A stretch of 5,224 nt of DNA from Mariprofundus sp. (GTDB lineage: Bacteria > Pseudomonadota > Zetaproteobacteria > Mariprofundales > Mariprofundaceae): NCBI GenBank assembly GCA_021772845.1, contig JAJFLF010000247.1:1-5224 (forward strand). Reading direction: 5' to 3'. The notes under the pieces are model-generated. The model ran no database searches. It saw only the letters and a program-made list of their open reading frames with translations, and was not told the DNA's origin. The translations under genes and the position numbers were made by a program. This document shows, piece by piece, positions 1 to 4,987 of this stretch (positions are counted from its first letter, which is position 1; each line of letters opens with the position of its first letter).

Positions 1-105
1 AGCAAGCAGGCCGAAGTGGCGGGGTTCGAGGTGTTGGGTGATTTTGGACAGCATAATATTCTCTCTGGATTGCGATGGTTGTCTTTTTCAAACACGGCAC
101 GCTAA
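1..105 (+). CDS. C-terminal end of an unidentified protein (partial)
   Basis: An open frame runs from the window edge for 34 codons to TAA at 103-105, giving a tail that includes AGFEVLGDFG and HNILSGLRWLSF. The start lies outside the window. An AGFEV-type segment followed by a short hydrophobic end is reminiscent of the C-terminus of SAM-dependent methyltransferases, but 34 residues are too few to assign a family and I do not name a function. Support for its being a real gene end is the plausible residue composition and the hairpin that starts at the base right after the stop codon. It converges with nsrR and is probably unrelated to the nitrogen-oxide operon. Confidence 0.5.
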   Translation, partial: SKQAEVAGFEVLGDFGQHNILSGLRWLSFSNTAR

Positions 106-140
106 ACATTCACTCTTGGGGAGCAAGCTGAATGTCGTTT
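106..140 (+). terminator. Terminator-like hairpin after the upstream gene
   Basis: ACATTCA (106-112) pairs fully with TGAATGT (129-135). Inside it, CTTG (115-118) pairs with CAAG (124-127) around a 5-nt loop, with a small CT/C internal bulge. The hairpin starts directly after the stop codon at 103-105 and is followed by CGTTTAA, which is only a weak U-tract. It most likely ends the rightward gene. On the minus strand it lies downstream of nsrR and could also stop that transcript, but no U-run follows on that side. Confidence 0.5.
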
Positions 141-192
141 AATCTAGATGTTTACGTGGCGCTTGCGCTGAGAAGTGTTGCGGAAAAAGTGT

Positions 193-660
193 TTAATTGT
201 TTGAGTGTAGAGTGATCGGGATAATGTGTTCCGAAAGAGATGGGGCCGGCTGAGTGTCTTCAGATACCAGTATGTCGGCTAATGTGTAGTTGTTCAGTAC
301 GCCCATAAAGCTGCGTTTGGCCTGAAAGAAAACACCTTTTAATTTGCACTGCATTGCGATCGGGCATGTGTTGCTTTGGTTGTCAAAGCATTCCAGCAGG
401 TCCAGGTGTGGTTCTATACGTTGAACCACGGCAGACAGATTGATCTTCTCTGGTTCCATGGCTAAAACCATGCCGCCGGACTTGCCGCGCGTGGTTATGA
501 TATATCCCAGTTGCGCTAAATTGTGCACTACTTTAACCAGATGATTACGGGAGATGCCAAAGTGATCTGTGATTTGAGAGATGGTGGCCCGTTTGCCGGG
601 ATGAGCGCCCAAATATATTAATACACGTAAGGAATAATCTGTATATCGAGTTAAATGCAT
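193..660 (-). CDS. nsrR: NsrR, Rrf2-family [Fe-S] nitric-oxide-sensing repressor
   Basis: A 155-residue cytoplasmic DNA-binding regulator. The N-terminus MHLTRYTDYSLRVLIYL matches the NsrR/Rrf2 start; a winged helix-turn-helix follows (about residues 24-63, with SRNHLVKVV as recognition region and RGKSGG as wing). Three cysteines, C91, C99 and C105 (ECF...TCP...QCKLK), fit the cluster-binding positions of the family, and D8 matches the aspartate cluster ligand described in some NsrR proteins. NYTLADI (about 124-130) is also typical. NsrR represses NO-detoxification and nitrite-reductase genes until NO damages its Fe-S cluster. It is transcribed divergently from the globin-oxidase operon, its likely target, and probably represses itself too. 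The tail after residue 135 is longer than in E. coli NsrR. No Shine-Dalgarno precedes the ATG (see the leaderless promoter entry). IscR is less likely given the neighbours. Confidence 0.88.
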   Translation of the reverse strand: MHLTRYTDYSLRVLIYLGAHPGKRATISQITDHFGISRNHLVKVVHNLAQLGYIITTRGKSGGMVLAMEPEKINLSAVVQRIEPHLDLLECFDNQSNTCPIAMQCKLKGVFFQAKRSFMGVLNNYTLADILVSEDTQPAPSLSEHIIPITLHSNN

Positions 661-694
661 GAGTGGAGTATAGATAGGTAATAGTGATAAGCAA
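660..694 (-). promoter_or_regulatory. Candidate nsrR promoter, possibly giving a leaderless mRNA
   Basis: On the minus strand TATACT (672-667) matches five of six -10 consensus bases. It lies 16 bp after TTGCTT (694-689), a weak -35 with TTG conserved. The -10 ends six bases before the ATG, so transcription would begin at about the A of the start codon. This agrees with the absence of a GGAG-like sequence upstream of the ATG. Read from the consensus only; the -35 is poor. Confidence 0.35.
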
Positions 695-757
695 TTAAAA
701 AATATATTCTAATGACACCTTTTGAAATTAGAAAATATATTCTGTTGACATCTTTTG
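693..757 (+). repeat. Tandem 32-bp direct repeat (33-bp period) in the divergent promoter
   Basis: Copy 1 is 693-724 and copy 2 is 726-757, with 28 of 32 positions identical. Each copy contains AATTARAAAATATATTCT followed by a TGACAYCTTTTG block. The 33-bp period is about three helical turns, so both copies face the same side of the DNA. Copy 2 supplies the TTGACA -35 of the operon promoter. The AT core read on the minus strand, AGAATATATTT, matches about 8 of 11 positions of an NsrR half-site of the AAGATGYATTT type. It is therefore a candidate repressor-binding array, but that is inference. Only traces of a third copy remain after 758. Confidence 0.75.
712..741 (+). promoter_or_regulatory. 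Possible upstream promoter spanning the two repeat copies
   Basis: ATGACA (712-717, five of six -35 bases) in repeat copy 1 is followed after 18 bp by TATATT (736-741, five of six -10 bases) in copy 2. This would start transcription near 748. It exists only because the element is duplicated. AT-rich DNA yields such matches by chance, so confidence is low. Confidence 0.3.
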
Positions 758-773
758 GGATGATCATCATATT
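745..773 (+). promoter_or_regulatory. Main candidate promoter of the globin-ncg operon
   Basis: A perfect TTGACA -35 (745-750) and CATATT -10 (768-773, four of six) are separated by exactly 17 bp. The predicted start is near 780, giving a leader of about 116 nt before glbN. The spacer-to-minus-10 region contains a perfect 10-bp palindrome GATGATCATC (759-768), which would suit an operator occluding RNA polymerase. The -35 lies in the second tandem repeat copy. Confidence 0.5.
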
Positions 774-781
774 TCTCCAAT

Positions 782-839
782 CTCAGGTGAATTCTTGATC
801 ACAGGGTAGGATTAAAGCTTTCTTTGCGGATCGCCTGAG
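782..839 (+). repeat. Inverted repeat in the predicted 5' leader
   Basis: CTCAGGTGA (782-790) pairs with TCGCCTGAG (831-839) over nine base pairs, including one G-U wobble, around a 40-nt loop. If transcription starts near 780 as predicted, the left arm is the first thing transcribed, so the leader could open with a stem. It matches no riboswitch class I recognise. It could also be a DNA-level dyad. Confidence 0.4.
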
Positions 840-843
840 TACA

Positions 844-861
844 ATAATATGTATATATTAT
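844..861 (+). promoter_or_regulatory. AT-rich 18-bp palindrome, candidate NsrR operator or second -10 region
   Basis: ATAATATGTATATATTAT is symmetric except for one central base pair. Within it AATATGTATAT (847-857 region) matches about 9 of 11 positions of an AAGATGYATTT-type NsrR half-site. It also contains TATATT, a five-of-six -10, although no good -35 is found at the right distance. It ends 35 bp before the glbN start codon, a suitable place for a repressor. Function is inferred from position and motif only. Confidence 0.35.
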
Positions 862-896
862 AACACCATAATATCAAAGTACCGGAGGAGTTTTTA

Positions 897-1262
897 ATGA
901 GTTTATATGATGAGTTGGGCGGCGAAGCTTCCATTGATGCAGCAGTAGGGATTTTTTACCGTAGAGTATTGAGTGATGCCTATATCAAACGTTTCTTTGA
1001 AGGTATTGATATGGAAAAACAGGCTGGTAAGCAGAAAGCCTTTTTGACCATGGTCTTTGGTGGTCCGAATAATTATACCGGTATGGACATGCGTGTTGGT
1101 CATAAACATCTGGTAGAAAAAATGGGTTTGAATGATACGCACTTTGAACATGTGTTGGCACATTTGCGTTCAACATTGGCTGAGCTGGGTGTCGGCAGTG
1201 ATAAGATTCAGGAAATCATCAACATTGCAGACAGTGTTCGCGATGATGTGTTGAATAGATAA
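897..1262 (+). CDS. glbN: Group-I truncated haemoglobin (trHbN), soluble
   Basis: A 121-residue 2-on-2 globin, full length for the minimal trHbN fold, starting SLYDELGG as usual for the family. Expected haem-pocket residues are present: Tyr B10 (Y21), Phe CD1 (F34), Gln E7 (Q42), Lys E10 (K45), Gln E11 (Q46) and proximal His F8 (H69). GGPNNYTGMDM (55-65) fits the E-F region. The Tyr B10/Gln E11 pair is that of Mycobacterium tuberculosis trHbN, a strong NO dioxygenase; the histidine that crosslinks haem in Synechocystis GlbN is absent near the C-terminus. It has no signal or membrane segment, so is cytoplasmic. Role inferred: O2-bound globin turns NO into nitrate, then needs re-reduction, probably by the reductase at 1807. 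It is the first gene of the operon facing nsrR, with a strong GGAGGAG (884-890) six bases before the ATG. Confidence 0.9.
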   Translation: MSLYDELGGEASIDAAVGIFYRRVLSDAYIKRFFEGIDMEKQAGKQKAFLTMVFGGPNNYTGMDMRVGHKHLVEKMGLNDTHFEHVLAHLRSTLAELGVGSDKIQEIINIADSVRDDVLNR

Positions 1263-1274
1263 GGGGTCTTTTAA

Positions 1275-1775
1275 ATGGAACAGCAATTAACAGCATTTAT
1301 CTACCCGTTTATTTTGTTTGTTGTGCTGGGGGTGCTTGCACCACTGTTATTGGCAAATGTTGCAGATAAAGCGCGCCCCGATGAAGATGAGCTAAAAGCA
1401 CCTGCTGAGAAAAGCCTGTACGATCAGTTAGGTGGCGCTGCTGCTATTGATGCTGCCGTGAATATCTTTTATCGCCGCGTGCTCTCTGATGCTTACATCA
1501 AAGTGTTCTTTGAAGGCACCGATATGACCAGGCAGGCAGCTAAGCAGAAAGCCTTTTTGACCATGGTCTTTGGTGGCCCTAATAATTACACCGGTATGGA
1601 TATGCGTGAGGGTCACAAACATCTGGTTGAAAAAATGGGTCTGAATGATTCTCACTTTGAACATGTGTTGGCGCATTTGCGTTCAACACTGGCAGAGCTG
1701 GGTGTTGGTGAGGCCAAGGTTGCAGAGATTATTGCTATTGCAGACAGCGTCCGTGATGACGTGCTTAATCGTTAA
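1275..1775 (+). CDS. Membrane-anchored group-I truncated haemoglobin
   Basis: A 166-residue protein made of an N-terminal hydrophobic helix (residues 7-29), a charged linker (31-46, acidic overall with some lysines) and a complete trHbN domain (47-166) very similar to the preceding gene. Haem-pocket residues are conserved: Y66 (B10), F79 (CD1), Q87 (E7), K90 (E10), Q91 (E11), H114 (F8). There is no basic n-region before the helix, and K32 and R34 follow it, so an N-out/C-in anchor with a cytoplasmic globin is more likely than a cleaved signal peptide; this is inferred from charge only. It arose by tandem duplication of glbN, which ends 12 bp upstream. AGGGG at 1262-1266 serves as ribosome-binding site, overlapping the end of the upstream stop codon. 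Likely job: NO scavenging at the inner membrane, guarding respiratory oxidases. Confidence 0.87.
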   Translation: MEQQLTAFIYPFILFVVLGVLAPLLLANVADKARPDEDELKAPAEKSLYDQLGGAAAIDAAVNIFYRRVLSDAYIKVFFEGTDMTRQAAKQKAFLTMVFGGPNNYTGMDMREGHKHLVEKMGLNDSHFEHVLAHLRSTLAELGVGEAKVAEIIAIADSVRDDVLNR

Positions 1776-1806
1776 ATAAAAAAAGCTTCATAAAAGAGAG
1801 TGTGCT

Positions 1807-2766
1807 ATGCCGATGATTACATTTGATGGTCATGATTATGATTGTCATCAAGGTGAAACTATCCTTGAGAGTCTGACTCGGCATGGCGTGCTTGTTCCTT
1901 CGGCATGTGGGCAGGGTGTGTGTCAAACATGTCTCACCAAAGCAGTTAAAGGCAAACCTCCAGTTGAATCCCAAAAAGGCTTGAAAGATACATTAGCAGC
2001 TCAAGGCTATTTTTTGACATGTATCTGTAAACCTGAAGAAGATATGGAACTGGCCATTGCTGATGTGTCGAAAGGTAGTGTTGGCATTACCGTGATCGAA
2101 AAGCAGATGTTGAATGAGTCTGTGATGCGTTTGCGCTTTCAGTGTGATGAGAAGATAGAATATTTTGCTGGTCAGTTTGTTAATCTAAAACATCCTGATA
2201 CTGATTTGGTGCGCAGTTATTCCTTAGCAAGTCTGCCTGAAGATGCGTCATTAGAGCTGCATGTGAAACGTGTGCCTGATGGGCAGATGAGTGGTTTTTT
2301 GCACGAGACGCTACAAGTTGGTGGCAGGTTGAGTTTGGATGGTCCTGCTGGCGATTGTTTTTATACGGAAAGAGATTTAGACCAATCCTTACTGATGGTT
2401 GGTGTTGGCACAGGGCTTGCTCCGCTCTACGGCATTGTGCGTGATGCACTGCAGCATGGTCATCGTGGTGACATCCATCTGTTTCATGCCAGCTTGGCAA
2501 AACAGGGTTTGTATTATGTCGATGCGTTAAATGCTCTGGCAAAACAGCATGAAAACGTGCACTATATCCCCTGCGTATTGCATGGTGATGTGCCGGAGGG
2601 AGGCCAGCAGGGCGATATTCAACAACTTGTACAGGCGGCTGTGCCGCAGCTTGCTGGTTGGAGGATATATGTGTGTGGTGATCCTGAGATTGTGAATGGA
2701 TTGAAACAGACGTGCTTTATGGCAGGTGCATCAATGTCGGATATTTACACCGATCCATTTGTGTAG
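1807..2766 (+). CDS. NAD(P)H-dependent [2Fe-2S]/FAD ferredoxin reductase
   Basis: A 319-residue electron-transfer flavoprotein with three domains in order. The plant-type ferredoxin (1-88) has cluster ligands C34, C39, C42 (CGQGVCQTC) and C72. The FAD-binding barrel (about 92-190) has RSYS at 136-139 and an SGFLHE segment. The NAD(P) domain (about 193-319) has GVGTGLAP at 199-206, CGDP at 290-293 and a terminal DPF. The layout is that of oxygenase reductases such as MmoC and phenol hydroxylase P5. No hydroxylase subunit is nearby, so the likely acceptors are the two truncated globins just upstream: NAD(P)H to FAD to [2Fe-2S] to ferric globin. Electron supply to the periplasmic oxidase is improbable because this protein has no export signal. 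It starts 31 bp after the anchored globin, with AGAGAG (1795-1800) as a moderate ribosome-binding site. Confidence 0.9.
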   Translation: MPMITFDGHDYDCHQGETILESLTRHGVLVPSACGQGVCQTCLTKAVKGKPPVESQKGLKDTLAAQGYFLTCICKPEEDMELAIADVSKGSVGITVIEKQMLNESVMRLRFQCDEKIEYFAGQFVNLKHPDTDLVRSYSLASLPEDASLELHVKRVPDGQMSGFLHETLQVGGRLSLDGPAGDCFYTERDLDQSLLMVGVGTGLAPLYGIVRDALQHGHRGDIHLFHASLAKQGLYYVDALNALAKQHENVHYIPCVLHGDVPEGGQQGDIQQLVQAAVPQLAGWRIYVCGDPEIVNGLKQTCFMAGASMSDIYTDPFV

Positions 2767-2810
2767 GTTTAATAAGAACGTGCGTGTATGCGCAGTATTT
2801 TAAAAAAACG

Positions 2811-2816
2811 AGGAGG
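2811..2816 (+). promoter_or_regulatory. Shine-Dalgarno that fixes the oxidase start at 2824
   Basis: AGGAGG is a full anti-16S match seven bases before ATG 2824. An in-frame ATG at 2788 would add 12 residues in front of a good signal peptide and would place this AGGAGG inside the coding region, so 2824 is preferred. Confidence 0.85.
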
Positions 2817-2823
2817 ACAGATA

Positions 2824-3879
2824 ATGAGGGTATTAAGGTTATTTTTAGCTATGTCACTGGTGATCGGCGGGCTGTTTACAGCGATGACAGCGCAGGCGGC
2901 AACACGTGAGATGAATATGTCGATTGACGAGGTGTCATTGGCAGTGGCTCCGGATTTGAATTACAAGGTGTTTGCATTTAACAGCCAGGTTCCTGGTCCG
3001 CTCATTCGCGCTAAACAGGGTGATGATCTGATTATTCATGTAACCAATAACACAACACTTCCGCATACAGTGCATTGGCATGGTTTTCATATGAAAGGTA
3101 CGTGGCGCAGCGATGGTGTGCCCGGCGTAACCCAGGAGCCGATTAAACCGGGTGCAACATATACTTACAAAATGAAAGCAGATCGCCCGGGTTCTCTGTG
3201 GTATCACTGCCATGTGAATGTGAATGAGCATGTTGGTATTCGTGGCATGTGGGGGCCGGTAATTATTGATCCTACCAATCCTACAGCTCTGGAAAAGACA
3301 GTGACCAAAGATGTGATCATGATGATGTCTACATGGGAGTCAGCTAATGCTGATAAATATGGTACAGGCTCAACGCCTTACGATACAGAAGATTACTTCT
3401 CTGTGAATGGTCGGTCATTCCCAAATACTCAACCGCTTCGTATTAAGACCGGTGATGTAGTGCGTATTCGTCTGTATGGCGCTGGTGGTGCAATTCACTC
3501 CATGCATATCCATGGTCATGACTGGACTGTAACCCATAAAGATGGTCTGCCTCTGGCTTCGCCATATATGTCTGAAACGATTATGTTTGGTCCAGGTGAA
3601 CGTTATGATGCAATCTATAAAGCTGATCATAAAGAGGGCCGTTTTATCTTCCATGACCATGTTGATAAACATGTGACTGCACGTGGTAAATTCCCAGGTG
3701 GTCCAATTACAGTGCAGGAATATGAAGGAACGCCAATGGATGACTGGTATCTATTGAAAAACATCAAATATGATGACAACTTTTTCTATCAAGAATCTTT
3801 GAAAAAAGGTACTTATGGTCTGTTTGAACATGACGGATTCAAGGGCACGAAGACTAAAACCAGGCGTAGAGGTCACTAA
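2824..3879 (+). CDS. ncgA: Two-domain multicopper oxidase (blue copper oxidase, NcgA-like)
   Basis: A 351-residue periplasmic copper protein. Residues 1-25 form a Sec signal peptide ending in AQA. Domain 1 (about 27-155) carries HTVHWHGFH (81-89) and WYHCH (126-130); C129, with H81, H136 and M142, can form a type-1 copper site. Domain 2 (about 156-300) carries HSMHIHGH (225-232) and FHDH (276-279). The eight histidines of a trinuclear cluster are all present: H84, H86, H128, H130, H228, H230, H277, H279. In domain 2 the type-1 cysteine is Asp (D278), so blue copper is in domain 1 only, as in type C two-domain oxidases such as the Nitrosomonas europaea enzyme encoded beside nirK. It is not NirK itself. 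A tail of about 50 residues ends in basic KTRRRGH. The gene follows the reductase by 57 bp and precedes the cytochrome by 2 bp. Its natural electron donor and exact reaction are unsettled; other ncg genes are linked to nitrite tolerance. Confidence 0.85.
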   Translation: MRVLRLFLAMSLVIGGLFTAMTAQAATREMNMSIDEVSLAVAPDLNYKVFAFNSQVPGPLIRAKQGDDLIIHVTNNTTLPHTVHWHGFHMKGTWRSDGVPGVTQEPIKPGATYTYKMKADRPGSLWYHCHVNVNEHVGIRGMWGPVIIDPTNPTALEKTVTKDVIMMMSTWESANADKYGTGSTPYDTEDYFSVNGRSFPNTQPLRIKTGDVVRIRLYGAGGAIHSMHIHGHDWTVTHKDGLPLASPYMSETIMFGPGERYDAIYKADHKEGRFIFHDHVDKHVTARGKFPGGPITVQEYEGTPMDDWYLLKNIKYDDNFFYQESLKKGTYGLFEHDGFKGTKTKTRRRGH

Positions 3880-3881
3880 AA

Positions 3882-4853
3882 ATGAAATATCTGACTCGCC
3901 TTTATCAGTTGCTTGCACAGCCTTTATCAGTTGCTTGCACAGCCTTTGCATTGCTGTTTAGTACATCAGCATTTGCAGACAGTGCAGCGGGCTTGAAAGT
4001 GATGGACAAGAAAGCATGTGCTTCCTGTCATGACATGACTGGCAAACCAGGGCCTGAAACTGTAGGGCTCTGGCGTAAAGGTCCTGCGCTCTATTTCGCT
4101 GGCAATAAGTATAATCAAAGCTGGTTGAAAGAGTGGTTGCAAAACCCTAAACAGGTTCGCCCATCTGGGATGTTTTACCTGGATCATGTTGAGTCAGGTA
4201 AACGTAGGGACATGATACGTACGACATCATTTCCAGAACATGTGCGCTTAAGTGCAGTAGAAGCGGGCCATGTTGCGTCTGTGCTGTCAGCTAAACGAAC
4301 AAAAACTGCTTTGATTAGAGCTGAAAAGCTGGATCCATCGATTACAGCAGGCTCTGCTGGTGAACTGTTGTTTGATAAAGGCAATGGCTGTATGGCTTGT
4401 CACCGCATCGCACCCGATTTTGGTGGTCTGTCAGGTCCTGAGTTGCACACTGCAGGTAAGCGTTTGACCCCGGAATATATGCTTAGTTTTACCCGCGATC
4501 CAAACTCGTGGAATCACAAAACATATATGCCAAAACGCGATCTCACTGAAGAAGAGTTACAGAAACTGGTGAACTATATTATTTCTCTTTCAGGAGGCGT
4601 TGAGGTGGTAGCCAGCCAAAGTGAAGAGTCAGTGGCTGATCAGAGTGGTGGTGGTGAGATACCAGTATTCAGCGAAGAGGAAGGTATTGAATCGGCAGCT
4701 AAAAACTACCGTCTCTACTGTATGCAGTGCCATGGTATTTCTGGTCATGGTAGTGGTATAAACTCTCGTGATATGGCTGTGCCTGCCCGTAACCATAGTA
4801 ATGGTAAGTACATGCAGGCCAGATCAGATGCTGAGCTGTTCAAGGTGATTTAA
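3882..4853 (+). CDS. Multihaem cytochrome c, truncated by an in-frame TAA (NcgB/NcgC-like)
   Basis: As it stands this encodes 323 residues. Residues 1-32 resemble a signal peptide ending SAFA, so the product is periplasmic. Three CXXCH haem sites follow: CASCH (46-50), CMACH (170-174) and CMQCH (280-284). Likely axial methionines are M97 and M216 (YMP) for haems 1 and 2. A Ser/Glu/Gly-rich linker (about 237-268) joins the two-haem part to the third domain. The third domain stops at ELFKVI, before its axial Met and final helix; these are encoded in the same frame beyond the TAA at 4851-4853. The expected family sequence at that point is of the type IKDG, so AAA to TAA is the simplest cause. 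The arrangement looks like diheme NcgB joined to monoheme NcgC, a likely electron partner of the copper oxidase 2 bp upstream. AGAGGT (3868-3873) is the ribosome-binding site. A 22-bp tandem repeat lies in the signal-peptide codons. Confidence 0.82.
   Translation: MKYLTRLYQLLAQPLSVACTAFALLFSTSAFADSAAGLKVMDKKACASCHDMTGKPGPETVGLWRKGPALYFAGNKYNQSWLKEWLQNPKQVRPSGMFYLDHVESGKRRDMIRTTSFPEHVRLSAVEAGHVASVLSAKRTKTALIRAEKLDPSITAGSAGELLFDKGNGCMACHRIAPDFGGLSGPELHTAGKRLTPEYMLSFTRDPNSWNHKTYMPKRDLTEEELQKLVNYIISLSGGVEVVASQSEESVADQSGGGEIPVFSEEEGIESAAKNYRLYCMQCHGISGHGSGINSRDMAVPARNHSNGKYMQARSDAELFKVI
3899..3947 (+). repeat. Perfect 22-bp tandem duplication in the cytochrome signal-peptide region
   Basis: Bases 3899-3920 and 3921-3942 are identical, and CCTTT (3943-3947) begins a partial third unit. 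Because 22 is not a multiple of three, the two copies are translated in different frames: LYQLLAQ from the first, PLSVACTA from the second. Removing one copy would put the ATG at 3882 out of frame with the haem domains. It looks like a recent slippage product. Confidence 0.95.
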
Positions 4854-4982
4854 GACGGTGTTGTGGCAATTGATAAATCAGCTTTGATGCCGGGCTGGAA
4901 ATCGCTGTTAACTGATGCTGAAATAACTGATCTCGTGAAACATGTGCGTAAGCTATGTCAATGTGAGTTTAAATCTAAATAG
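4854..4982 (+). pseudogene. Severed C-terminal part of the third cytochrome c domain
   Basis: In the same frame as the cytochrome, right after TAA 4851-4853, 42 codons continue to TAG 4980-4982. They encode DGVVAIDKSALMPGW and then a DAEITDLVKHVRKL helix. This is the usual ending of a class-I cytochrome c domain: the MPGW methionine is the sixth haem ligand and the last helix packs on the first. The sequence is otherwise intact, with no frameshift, so the stop is either a recent nonsense mutation, a sequencing error or a read-through site. No ribosome-binding site suggests independent translation. Confidence 0.8.
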
Positions 4983-4987
4983 AGGCG

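Noticed and set aside
783..807. CRP-like site (TGTGA...TCACC on the minus strand)
   Set aside because: The half-sites are eight bases apart instead of six and one is imperfect, so it does not fit the CRP/FNR architecture. The TTGAT at 795 has no matching ATCAA.
2180..2542. 120-codon antisense frame inside the reductase gene
   Set aside because: Its composition is His/Gln/Ala-rich shadow coding opposite a clear FAD/NAD domain; no motif or start signal supports it. The same applies to antisense frames at 903-1163, 1428-1676, 2935-3231 and 3415-3672.
1807..2766. Reductase component of a methane or phenol monooxygenase
   Set aside because: The domain layout fits, but no hydroxylase or regulatory subunit is in the window, and its neighbours are globins in an NsrR-linked operon.
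2780..2793. Small inverted repeat TGCG/CGCA between the reductase and the oxidase as a terminator
   Set aside because: Only four base pairs and no U-run next to a short stem. The operon likely continues through it.
2788..2823. Earlier in-frame ATG for the copper oxidase, adding 12 residues
   Set aside because: It has no ribosome-binding site of note, puts KKRGGQI before a complete signal peptide, and buries a perfect AGGAGG that is well placed for ATG 2824.
2712..2909. 65-codon frame overlapping the reductase end and oxidase start
   Set aside because: It overlaps two well-supported genes in another frame, is Arg/Tyr-rich without a recognisable domain and has no ribosome-binding site.
2824..3879. 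Calling the copper protein NirK nitrite reductase
   Set aside because: NirK lacks the HWHG plus HIH plus HDH histidine set. All eight trinuclear-cluster histidines are present here, so it is a two-domain multicopper oxidase.
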